Positions 9,176 through 15,759 of a stretch of DNA of 21,728 nucleotides are shown here, piece after piece. The stretch spans positions 1 through 21,728 of the IMG/VR virus record IMGVR_UViG_3300045135_003211, one strand, 5' to 3'. Origin of the DNA: a virus. Below the pieces are notes generated by a model that saw nothing but the letters and a program-made list of their open reading frames with translations, searched no databases and was not told where the DNA came from. A program made the position numbers and the translations under genes. Each line of letters opens with the position of its first letter. Positions within the stretch are counted from its first letter, which is position 1.

Positions 9176-9184
9176 GATGCCCCC
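9176..9184 (+). repeat. Left subterminal inverted repeat of the IS1111-type element
   Basis: The 9-bp sequence GATGCCCCC lies 60 bp upstream of the transposase start. It is the exact reverse complement of 10525-10533. Position and length fit the IS1111 group. Confidence 0.6.
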
Positions 9185-9244
9185 ACCCCAACGGCATCAC
9201 GTATGCCATGATGGTTTCATCAGAACCGAATGGAGGGCACATCG

Positions 9245-10261
9245 ATGACGACACGGATCAGCATGCTGGCAATCGACCTGGCAAAGGGCAGCTTTCAAGT
9301 CTGCGCAATTGGAGCGGATGGGGCGGTTCTGTACAACCGCGTATTATCGCGGCCTCGCCTAATAACACTTCTCGCAGAGCAGCCGGCCTGCATAGTTGCG
9401 ATGGAGGCCTGCGCCACCTCGCATTACTGGGGCCGCGTGGCGCAGTCCCACGGCCACGAGGTGCGCCTGGTGCCGGCGGCGTATGTAAAGCCGTTTGTCA
9501 AACGGCAAAAAAACGACATGGCTGATGCGGAAGCAATCGCGGAGGCGGCCTCGCGCCCGACCATGCGGTTCGTGGCCGTGAAGAGTGCCGAGACCCAAGG
9601 GCGCGCGGTGGCGTTCCGAACACATCAATGCTTGGTCAGGCAGCGCACGCAGCTCATCAACGCCCTCCGGGGGCATCTAGCAGAGTTTGGGTTGGTGGCG
9701 CCGAAGGGTCCGGCGAGCCTGAAGGTGCTTGAGAACGCGCTAGTCGATGAGACCAGCGGCCTCCCAGCCGCGGTGCGTGAGATGGGGACGATCTACCTTG
9801 AGCAGATCGAGCGGCTGACTGATGTCATCGAGCGGCTGGCGGGCGAACTCGAGGCAGCTTCGAAGACCGATGTGCAGCTGCGTCGGCTCTGCACCATCCC
9901 AGGGATCGGTCACGTCACGGCTGGTGCCGTCGCGGCGTTCGCACCGGATCTCGATACATTCGACAGCGGGCGCGACTTTGCCGCATGGCTTGGCCTGGTG
10001 CCTCGGCAGAGATCCAGCGGTGGCAAAACCAGGTTTGGTTCGGTCAGCAAGATGGGCCAGACCGACATCCGCCGCCTCCTGATCGTGGGCGCCATGAGCG
10101 TCATCCGCTGGGTGGTCCGCAAGGGCGGCAGCACGAACCGCTGGCTGGCTGCGCTGGTGGCGCGCAAGCCCAAGATGGTCGCGGCCGTCGCGCTGGCGAA
10201 CAAGATGGCTCGCATGATTTGGGCCATAACAACAAAGAAAGAAGATTATCGAATGGCGTGA
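9245..10261 (+). CDS. IS110-family (IS1111 group) DEDD transposase/recombinase
   Basis: A 338-aa protein of normal family length. The start at 9245 is chosen over the in-frame ATG at 9230 because a GGAGG site at 9233-9237 is correctly spaced for it. The N-terminal RuvC-like domain shows the DEDD acidic set: Asp11 in LAIDLAK, Glu54 in AMEACATSHYW, and Asp91 and Asp94 in KNDMADAEAI. The segment YVKPFVKRQKND is typical of the IS1111 group. The C-terminal Transposase_20-type domain starts around IPGIGHVTAGAV and carries SSGGKTR (Ser257/Ser258), where this family's essential serine lies. IS110 enzymes recombine DNA guided by an element-encoded bridge RNA. No frameshift or internal stop is seen, so it may be active. 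Confidence 0.95.
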   Translation: MTTRISMLAIDLAKGSFQVCAIGADGAVLYNRVLSRPRLITLLAEQPACIVAMEACATSHYWGRVAQSHGHEVRLVPAAYVKPFVKRQKNDMADAEAIAEAASRPTMRFVAVKSAETQGRAVAFRTHQCLVRQRTQLINALRGHLAEFGLVAPKGPASLKVLENALVDETSGLPAAVREMGTIYLEQIERLTDVIERLAGELEAASKTDVQLRRLCTIPGIGHVTAGAVAAFAPDLDTFDSGRDFAAWLGLVPRQRSSGGKTRFGSVSKMGQTDIRRLLIVGAMSVIRWVVRKGGSTNRWLAALVARKPKMVAAVALANKMARMIWAITTKKEDYRMA

Positions 10262-10524
10262 TCTGAGCCCGCGGAGGGCTTGGACACGACATGGCCGCAA
10301 GGCCGGGGTGAGCGATCGACGAGGAGTAGGCGACACGGACTTCGAAGTTCAAGGCGGGAGATTCAGTCCCGGGGCTCGAGCGCTTGCAGCTCTCTGAACC
10401 GATGTGAACCCAGCCTTCCGAACAGCATACCGGCCCGTGGCGTCATGGAAGGCCACGCTCAGAGGCCTGACACACGTCCGATCGAAGACCCCGCCGACAA
10501 ACCGAAGATTTCGCTTGCCAAACA
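10262..10524 (+). ncRNA. Candidate bridge RNA region in the IS1111-type right end
   Basis: These 263 bp between the transposase stop and the right inverted repeat have no credible gene. They open with hairpins: GCCC (10267-10270) pairs with GGGC (10276-10279), and GGCC (10293-10296) pairs with GGCC (10301-10304) around a GCAA tetraloop. In IS1111-group elements the bridge RNA is encoded downstream of the recombinase gene, whereas IS110-group elements encode it upstream. The assignment rests on position, length and hairpins. I could not define the target and donor loops. Confidence 0.45.
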
Positions 10525-10533
10525 GGGGGCATC
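10525..10533 (-). repeat. Right subterminal inverted repeat of the IS1111-type element
   Basis: GGGGGCATC here pairs with 9176-9184. It lies 263 bp beyond the transposase stop, leaving a long non-coding right end as expected for IS1111-group elements. Confidence 0.6.
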
Positions 10534-10536
10534 TCC

Positions 10537-10923
10537 TTACAGGATGCGCCCTGAGCGAAGGGACGGCGCGAGATTGCGGATCGGTGGCTGTAGTTCCATG
10601 GCCTTGACCAAGGCTTCCGCAAAGCTGCGTCGATCCAGGGCATGGATGCGCAACGCGTCTCGTGTCACTTCGAGCGATTGGCACGCTTTGGGGCTATCGC
10701 CACAAATGGCGCTAGCGGTTCCGTCGCCATGAATGATGACTTGCCGTGGACAGCCCTCACCGCCGGGGTGCGGGCATGGGAGCGAGGCTGCCATTTTACC
10801 CGTTGCGGGCAAGAATGGCGCCACCGCTTTCCATTCCTCGTCAAGGCGCTGCTGCCAGCCCCAATGCGATGATCCGCCGTCGGTCAGCTCATCAAGCGCT
10901 TTCCAGAACTTCGAAATCATCAT
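10537..10923 (-). CDS. Cys-rich protein of unknown function, probably 3'-truncated by the IS
   Basis: The frame starts at the ATG at 10923 (a second ATG is adjacent) and overlaps the last 32 nt of the upstream minus-strand gene, so the two are probably translationally coupled. It encodes 128 aa beginning MMISKFWKALDELTDGG. A central block CPHPGGEGC...CGDSPKAC (Cys spacing X7 and X6) looks like a metal-binding site. A segment SLEVTRDALRIHALD follows. The stop TAA occupies 10537-10539, exactly where the IS right end is predicted, so the original C-terminus was probably lost. I do not recognise a named family. The operon partner is also unknown. Confidence 0.65.
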   Translation of the reverse strand: MMISKFWKALDELTDGGSSHWGWQQRLDEEWKAVAPFLPATGKMAASLPCPHPGGEGCPRQVIIHGDGTASAICGDSPKACQSLEVTRDALRIHALDRRSFAEALVKAMELQPPIRNLAPSLRSGRIL

Positions 10924-12094
10924 CTCTATCGGCCTCAGTTTGCAGTTTCCAGAAGCCGCGGGCCTTGAGCCAAGCTTCCACCAGGCTCGTGTCGGCATCG
11001 CGCTCGTAACGGGCAACGTTGACGGGACGGATCATCACCGAGCGTTCTTTCTTGTCGCCATCAAATGCCACCTTGAACTTGGCATATGTCAGCCGACCAA
11101 GGCTAAGCCGGGCCGCCCAGTCGCCCCCATAGGTCTCGAAAAGATCATCCGAGCGGCGAGTTTCATATTCGGGACAGGTGCCATCCCACATGCGGCCAAA
11201 CTCCACAAAACGGACCCGCGAAAGGCCAGGGATGTCCGCGCAGACGAGGGCGGCGGGGCCATTATCGATCAGGGGCTGCAGATTGTAGCGTTCAGCCCGT
11301 TCAAAATGCGCATCTTCTCCGAAAAGAACCATGCCGAGCGTTCTGAGATAAAGCTCTCGCTCGCCCTTCGTCTCCGCATTGACGCCAATCTCGTCGATCT
11401 CGGCATCATAGATCAGCACATCGTCCTTTTGCGGACGATAGAAGGCAATTCCATCCTTGCCATCTTCCTTGTGCTCCCCCTCCCGCCGCATGGGCTGACC
11501 ATGGCGCACCAGGATCCAGATGCGGTTCTCTTGGGGGAACACGAACACCCGCGATCCACGACCGCGGCGTTTGCTTTCAAACCATGGATCCATCAGGGCT
11601 TCCATCTCACGGCACTGGGCCTCGGAGATGACAATTTGGCCCTCAGATCCTGCCCTCTTGATCGACGTCCCTGCAAAATATGTGAAATTAGAGCGGTTGA
11701 AGGCGACAGTTTCCGCATGCTGGCGCTCAAGCAGATCAGGCTTTGCCAGCCAGATTTGAACGGCGATATCGGCGGGCGTGCTTTTGTCATCATGCGCAAT
11801 GTCGAGCCCGGCCGCTTCAGCGCGCTCGATCAGCTCATCCATCGGCTCTTTCCGGGCCGTCTCGTGCACGTAATAGAGCGCGTTCACCATGCTTTCGGGA
11901 ACAGCCTGATCCGGATTCATCAGGATGGCGGCGATAGTATCAAAGGGCATGTCTGAGGTGTCTGCAGCGGTCAGGTCGAGGCCTCGGCCGATGAAGTAAT
12001 CCGACCATGTTGATAAAAACAGAATGAGGCGATTAGGATCGATTTCTTTCAATCGAGAGGGGTTAGTGAATACACGAGGGTTGAACGTGGCCAT
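10892..12094 (-). CDS. Conserved-looking 400-aa protein of unknown function
   Basis: The start at 12094 (MATFNPRVFTNPSRL) is preferred over the ATG at 12127 because AGAAGGAAG sits just upstream with good spacing. The protein is acidic and soluble-looking, without signal peptide or membrane segment. Visible features are an N-terminal helical part (LILFLSTWSDYFIGRGLDL), a central SPADIAVQIWL-like segment (TPADIAVQIWLAKPDLLERQ), a charged middle with FESKRRGRGSR, and a C-terminal part ending KARGFWKLQTEADRDDDFEVL. I see no nuclease, ATPase or helix-turn-helix motif. It forms a two-gene unit with the Cys-rich gene downstream and diverges from the phage replication operon. Such accessory pairs beside phage early regions are often defence or exclusion functions, but here that is only speculation. 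Confidence 0.8.
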   Translation of the reverse strand: MATFNPRVFTNPSRLKEIDPNRLILFLSTWSDYFIGRGLDLTAADTSDMPFDTIAAILMNPDQAVPESMVNALYYVHETARKEPMDELIERAEAAGLDIAHDDKSTPADIAVQIWLAKPDLLERQHAETVAFNRSNFTYFAGTSIKRAGSEGQIVISEAQCREMEALMDPWFESKRRGRGSRVFVFPQENRIWILVRHGQPMRREGEHKEDGKDGIAFYRPQKDDVLIYDAEIDEIGVNAETKGERELYLRTLGMVLFGEDAHFERAERYNLQPLIDNGPAALVCADIPGLSRVRFVEFGRMWDGTCPEYETRRSDDLFETYGGDWAARLSLGRLTYAKFKVAFDGDKKERSVMIRPVNVARYERDADTSLVEAWLKARGFWKLQTEADRDDDFEVLESA

Positions 12095-12185
12095 GAGCGA
12101 CTTCCTTCTCCAGGGGGTGTCCTGCACAGGCGAATCGAACAGACCGCGGGCAGTAAAAAGACCTTACATGATCTGTGCTTTTTGT

Positions 12186-12225
12186 CTATATGTTGTTTAC
12201 GGCTGTATTTAAAAACAACATATAG
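12186..12225. promoter_or_regulatory. Perfect 13-bp inverted repeat in the divergent control region
   Basis: CTATATGTTGTTT (12186-12198) and AAACAACATATAG (12213-12225) are exact reverse complements separated by 14 bp. They lie in the most AT-rich stretch between the divergent 12094 and 12420 genes. Promoter-like hexamers overlap the arms; rightward, TTGTCT at 12182 and TATTTA at 12206 with an 18-bp gap are plausible. The arrangement suggests an operator for a dimeric repressor controlling both directions. No repressor gene is in the window. Confidence 0.6.
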
Positions 12226-12242
12226 TGTCATCTGGTGCCGTA

Positions 12243-12260
12243 TGACGTCATTTCGCGTCA
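12243..12260. promoter_or_regulatory. TGACGTCA palindrome with neighbouring GTCAT copies
   Basis: Just right of the large inverted repeat is the 8-bp palindrome TGACGTCA. Further GTCAT copies follow at about 12256 and precede it at about 12227. A cluster of related half-sites next to a promoter may bind a second regulator. The evidence is only the repetition. Confidence 0.3.
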
Positions 12261-12297
12261 TGTGCTACATCTCGATGTTCCTGTATTGTTCTTATCC

Positions 12298-12325
12298 GAC
12301 ATTTTGTAGGTCTCGTCGGTAAGTG
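12298..12325 (+). repeat. Left copy of a 28-bp imperfect direct repeat flanking the replication module
   Basis: This 28-bp stretch matches 17261-17288 at 22 positions, with a perfect 12-bp core GTCTCGTCGGTA at 12310-12321. It lies in the leader of the replication operon. The other copy lies just after the operon's last gene. Confidence 0.75.
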
Positions 12326-12326
12326 A

Positions 12327-12350
12327 AGAAGGTCCCCCTGGAGACCTTCT
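12327..12350 (+). promoter_or_regulatory. Leader hairpin (8-bp stem, 8-nt loop)
   Basis: AGAAGGTC (12327-12334) pairs perfectly with GACCTTCT (12343-12350). It sits in the untranslated leader of the replication operon, directly after the direct repeat. It may take part in attenuation with the hairpin that follows. Confidence 0.5.
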
Positions 12351-12374
12351 CGATGAAAACAGACCTCACACCTT

Positions 12375-12394
12375 CGCTCTTGCGAGAGCGTTTT
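12375..12394 (+). terminator. Terminator-like leader hairpin followed by TTTT
   Basis: CGCTCT (12375-12380) pairs with AGAGCG (12385-12390) around a TGCG tetraloop. Four T residues follow at 12391-12394. It lies 25 bp before the first gene of the operon, so it would act as an attenuator or an antitermination target rather than as an operon end. The short T-tract makes it weak as a simple terminator. Confidence 0.45.
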
Positions 12395-12419
12395 GCCCTT
12401 CCACTGACGGAGGGCGCCG

Positions 12420-12626
12420 ATGATTGATCCCGATGATCGCGAGCGCCAAGCGCTCACGCAGGCCATGAAGTCCATGGGCCTGCTGATGGACGAAATCGGC
12501 TGGTCGACCCGCTTCAAAGACCTCACGGCCATGCAGGCCGGAAAACTGGCTGAAGCGGCGGTCGATGGCTTCCAAGAAAGCCTTTTGGCCTCGGCGCAAC
12601 CCGCAAGTTCGGAGGTGCCGTTTTGA
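12420..12626 (+). CDS. Small phage protein of unknown function (68 aa)
   Basis: The ATG at 12420 follows GGAGGG with a 5-nt gap. The protein starts MIDPDDRERQALTQAMKSMG and is predicted largely helical and acidic, with no Cys cluster or membrane segment. Its stop overlaps the TTG start of the nuclease gene by 4 bp (TTGA), so it is the first gene of the replication operon. Small proteins in this position beside a Cas4-like nuclease and primase recur in alphaproteobacterial prophages. The function is unknown; a replication accessory role is inferred from position only. Confidence 0.8.
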   Translation: MIDPDDRERQALTQAMKSMGLLMDEIGWSTRFKDLTAMQAGKLAEAAVDGFQESLLASAQPASSEVPF

Positions 12627-13372
12627 CCGACGCCCTTTTGGACTTCAATCACCGCGAAAAGCCCCCGAGCTTTGCCGAGGGTGTCAACGCGCTCATCGAC
12701 CATGCTCTTGTCACTGAGAACGACGCGCGGCCAACCCGCGATTATCTGGGCGGCAGTCGGTTGGGCGATGCTTGTGCGCGGCGCCTGCAATACGAATACC
12801 TCAAGACCCCGAAGGATGAAGGCGGCGGTTTTTCAGGCCAGTCGCTTCGGATATTTGCGCTTGGGCATGTTCTGGAAGATCTCGCGATCGACTGGCTGCG
12901 CAAGGCGGGCTTCGATCTGCGTACGCGCAACCGACACGGCGACCAGTTCGGGTTTTCCGTCGCAGGCGGTCGGGTCAAAGGACATGCCGACGGTGTGGTG
13001 GTCGCGGCGCCAAACGGGATGGCGGTGCCTGCGCTTTGGGAATGCAAATCAGCCAACGCCAAAAACTGGCGCGCCATCGAAAAGCATGGGGTGGTCAAGG
13101 CCAAGCCAATCTATGCAGCGCAGATCGCGCTCTATCAGGCCTATCTCGGGCTGACAGAGACGCCGGCGCTCTTTACGGCAATCAACAAAGACACCTGTGA
13201 AATCTGGCATGAGTTGGTGCCCTTTGACGGGGCGCTTGCACAGGCCGCCAGTGATAAGGCTGTCCAGATCCTGCGCGCCTGCGATGCGGGCGAAACTCTG
13301 CCCCGCCACACGACCGACCAAGAACATTTTGAATGTCGGTTTTGCTCCTACGCCGCGAGGTGCTGGGCATGA
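12623..13372 (+). CDS. Cas4/RecB-like PD-(D/E)XK exonuclease with Fe-S cysteines
   Basis: A 249-aa protein starting at TTG (12623). The choice is supported by GGAGGT at 12611-12616 and a 4-bp overlap with the gene before. The nuclease core shows GHVLEDLA (Glu85), GHADGVV (Asp123) and WECKSA (Glu140-x-Lys142), the PD-(D/E)XK set, followed by YAAQIALYQAY, the usual Q-x3-Y helix. Cys51, then Cys238, Cys241 and Cys247 (CRFC...C near the end) are arranged as in Cas4 and AddB, whose four cysteines hold a 4Fe-4S cluster. No CRISPR array or other cas gene is present, so this is a phage recombination and DNA-end-processing nuclease rather than an adaptation protein. The exact polarity is unknown. Its stop overlaps the primase start by 4 bp. 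Confidence 0.88.
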   Translation: MTDALLDFNHREKPPSFAEGVNALIDHALVTENDARPTRDYLGGSRLGDACARRLQYEYLKTPKDEGGGFSGQSLRIFALGHVLEDLAIDWLRKAGFDLRTRNRHGDQFGFSVAGGRVKGHADGVVVAAPNGMAVPALWECKSANAKNWRAIEKHGVVKAKPIYAAQIALYQAYLGLTETPALFTAINKDTCEIWHELVPFDGALAQAASDKAVQILRACDAGETLPRHTTDQEHFECRFCSYAARCWA

Positions 13373-15759
13373 CCGATCATGTGCAAACAGCCGATGTGGC
13401 CGAGCCAGTTGTCCCTGACGCGAATACGATCGCGCTCTATGCAGATGTCGTGTTCGGCTATTGCGAGTTCCTCGCACCCGTCCGGGCGCTCGCCGAAAAG
13501 GGCGCCGCTGACGCCCCACCGCATACGCCGTTTCTGTCAGTTGATGGGGATCTGGCCGTCAAACTGACCCATCAAGCGGACTGGGCCGCGCAAACAGGAA
13601 TGGCGCTCTTCGTCGTGCCGGGGACGGTCCATGAGGCGGGCACTGCACGCTCGGAGCATATCGCCCAGATGCAGGTTGTCCTGGTCGATATTGATCACGG
13701 CGATATCGCAGCAAAGCGCAGCCATCTTATTCAGCACCTCGGCACGCCAACGCTCGAAGTGGCATCTGGCGGCGTTACACCCGAGGGGCAAGATAAGCTC
13801 CACCTCTACTGGCGGCTGACAGAGCCTGCTGAAGGCGAGGATATCGCCCGGGTCTGTCGGGCGCGTCAGATGATTGCGGCCAAGGTTGGTGGTGATCCCT
13901 CGTTCAAATCTGCGCATCAGCCCATTCGGGTGGCGGGGTCGGTTCATGCCAAGTCTGGCGTGAAACGGCTGGTCTCTATCCTCGATTATCGCCCCGTTGA
14001 TTTTGACCTTGGTGAACTGGCGGAGGCCATCTTCGCCATGCCTCCGATGGAGGGCCTTGCAGCTGAGGCGCTGGATTTTAACGCCGTACCCGGTGAGCGC
14101 GGCAGCGTGCCTGAGCTTTTTGCCAAGCCCGTTCGCGAAGGTGGGGTGGATGGCACGACCCGGTTTGACGCGCTTTCACGCGTGATTGGGTATTGGATCC
14201 GGCGCAGTCGCGAAGGGCATGTGACGCCTGCGGAAGCCTGGGCCGAAATTGTGGCCTACAACGACGCGCGCATTGATCCCCCTTGGCCCGATGCGCGCCT
14301 GCGACAAGAGGCAGAGCGGCTATGGCGGCTCGATCAGGCCCGCAACGGGGACATTCCCGATGAGGAAGGCCTCGAGCCTGATGCCACCTATGGGGGTGGG
14401 AATGGCTCAGGCAATGAGGGCCCAACCCCTGTGCGGTTTTCCGAGGATGCACTGGCCTCGACCTTTGCTGCCCAGCATTCGGATGCCTGGCGCTATGTCG
14501 CTGGCTGGGGCCAATGGCTGACCTGGACTGGGCGCATCTGGAAGCGCGAGGACACGCTGCAGGCCTTTGATCTGGCGCGCCAGGTCTGTCGTGCAGCCGC
14601 CGTGCGCTCACCATCCTCAAAGGTCCGCACAAAGCTCTCAGCCGCCTCGACGGTTGCCGCTGTCGAACGATTGGCCCGCAGTGACCGTCGCCTTGCCACG
14701 ACAACCGACGTCTGGGACCGTGACCCATGGCTCTTTAACACAACAGCCGGGGTGCTGGATCTGCGGAGCGGGCAATCCCAGCCACATGATCAGTCACTCT
14801 GCATGACGAAGATCGCGGCCGCGGCGCCGAAGGGCAATTGCCCGACATGGCTCGCCTTCCTCGATACGGTCACAGGCGGCGACGCCGAGCTGCAATCCTA
14901 CCTCCAGCGCATGGCGGGTTATTGCCTCACCGGCGTTACCAGTGAGCACGCGCTTTTCTTCCTCTACGGAACAGGGGCCAACGGCAAATCCGTCTTTGCC
15001 AACACGCTGACGGAAATCCTCGGCGACTACGCCACAGTCGCGCCCATGGACATGTTCATGGCGAGCCACGGGGATCGCCATCCAACCGATATGGCAGGGC
15101 TGCGGGGCGCGCGCGTGGTCACGTCCATTGAGACGGAACAAGGCAGCCGGTGGGCTGAAAGTAAGCTGAAAGCGCTGACCGGGGGCGACAAGATCACCGC
15201 GCGCTTCATGCGGCAGGACTTCTTCGAGTTTATACCGCAGTTCAAGCTGCTGATCGTTGGCAACCACAAGCCCACAATTCGCAATGTGGATGAGGCCATG
15301 AAGCGGCGGCTTCACATGGTGCCGTTCACCGTCACCATCCCTGCCGCCAAGCGCGACAAGCGCCTGCCTGACCGTCTTCTCGCCGAGCGGGATGGGATCC
15401 TCGCCTGGGCGCTCGAAGGCTGTCTGGAGTGGCAACAGCATGGCCTGCGCCCACCGCCCGCCGTGATGGCCGCCACCGAGGATTATTTCGAGGCTGAGGA
15501 CGCCCTTGGACGCTGGATCGAGGAGCGCTGCGAGACCGGCAACAAGGCCTTTTGGGCCGGATCTACAGATCTCTTCAACAGCTGGAAGGCTTGGGCCGAG
15601 GCAAACGGGGAATATGCCGGCTCGATGAAGCGGTTTTCCGAGACGCTGAGCACCAAGGGGTTCACCCGCGAAAACACCCGTAAGGCCCGCGGCTTCCTCG
15701 GGATCAAGCTTTGCGACAACAACTCTGACTTATTCACAGGAGATTACAATGACCAATAA
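13369..15759 (+). CDS. Phage primase-helicase (AEP/RepB-like primase plus D5/P4-type SF3 helicase)
   Basis: A 796-aa protein. The ATG at 13369 is chosen for its 4-bp ATGA overlap with the nuclease gene and the GAGG at 13357-13360. The N-terminal third resembles a RepB-like archaeo-eukaryotic primase, with VDIDHGD (Asp107, Asp109) as metal ligands, SGGVTPEGQDKLHLYW, and SAHQPIRVAGSVH (His183). A linker leads to a D5_N-like region. The superfamily 3 helicase has Walker A GTGANGKS (residues 534-541), then VVTSIETEQGSRWAESKLKA, LTGGDKITARFM, and the sensor-like LLIVGNHKP with MKRRLH. It would prime and unwind the phage origin. The 3' end overlaps the resolvase gene by 11 nt. A fragment of a homologue lies at 9086-9163. 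Confidence 0.95.
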   Translation: MTDHVQTADVAEPVVPDANTIALYADVVFGYCEFLAPVRALAEKGAADAPPHTPFLSVDGDLAVKLTHQADWAAQTGMALFVVPGTVHEAGTARSEHIAQMQVVLVDIDHGDIAAKRSHLIQHLGTPTLEVASGGVTPEGQDKLHLYWRLTEPAEGEDIARVCRARQMIAAKVGGDPSFKSAHQPIRVAGSVHAKSGVKRLVSILDYRPVDFDLGELAEAIFAMPPMEGLAAEALDFNAVPGERGSVPELFAKPVREGGVDGTTRFDALSRVIGYWIRRSREGHVTPAEAWAEIVAYNDARIDPPWPDARLRQEAERLWRLDQARNGDIPDEEGLEPDATYGGGNGSGNEGPTPVRFSEDALASTFAAQHSDAWRYVAGWGQWLTWTGRIWKREDTLQAFDLARQVCRAAAVRSPSSKVRTKLSAASTVAAVERLARSDRRLATTTDVWDRDPWLFNTTAGVLDLRSGQSQPHDQSLCMTKIAAAAPKGNCPTWLAFLDTVTGGDAELQSYLQRMAGYCLTGVTSEHALFFLYGTGANGKSVFANTLTEILGDYATVAPMDMFMASHGDRHPTDMAGLRGARVVTSIETEQGSRWAESKLKALTGGDKITARFMRQDFFEFIPQFKLLIVGNHKPTIRNVDEAMKRRLHMVPFTVTIPAAKRDKRLPDRLLAERDGILAWALEGCLEWQQHGLRPPPAVMAATEDYFEAEDALGRWIEERCETGNKAFWAGSTDLFNSWKAWAEANGEYAGSMKRFSETLSTKGFTRENTRKARGFLGIKLCDNNSDLFTGDYNDQ

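Larger units (their letters stand above)
9169..10536 (+). mobile_element. IS110-family insertion sequence, IS1111 group
   Basis: The transposase at 9245-10261 is of the IS1111 type. GATGCCCCC at 9176-9184 is matched in inverted orientation by GGGGGCATC at 10525-10533, giving 9-bp subterminal inverted repeats. IS1111-group elements are known to carry subterminal repeats with a few bases outside them (7 left and 3 right in IS4321/IS5075). Applying those offsets puts the ends near 9169 and 10536; these are estimates good to a few bases. The element looks intact. Its left end abuts the primase fragment and its right end the 3' end of a minus-strand gene. Confidence 0.65.
12095..12419. other. Divergent control region and leader
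   Basis: This 325-bp gap separates the minus-strand unknown pair from the plus-strand replication operon. From left to right it holds the ribosome site for the 12094 gene, an AT-rich stretch with the 13-bp inverted repeat, the TGACGTCA site, the left 28-bp repeat copy, two hairpins and the GGAGGG ribosome site (12409-12414) for the 12420 gene. No protein-coding gene is apparent. Confidence 0.7.

Noticed and set aside
9169-10536. Target-site duplication around the IS
   Set aside because: I saw no convincing short direct repeat at the predicted ends; IS110-family elements often make none, so nothing can be concluded.
10733-11956. Forward frame of 407 codons opposite the 400-aa minus-strand gene
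   Set aside because: The minus frame has a proper ribosome site and a balanced amino-acid composition, and is coupled to the next gene. The forward frame has neither.
12623-13372. CRISPR-Cas locus suggested by the Cas4-like protein
   Set aside because: No other cas gene or repeat-spacer array is in the window, and the operon context is phage replication.
14078-14728. Minus-strand frame of 216 codons within the primase gene
   Set aside because: Arg/Pro/His-rich shadow of a well-supported gene.
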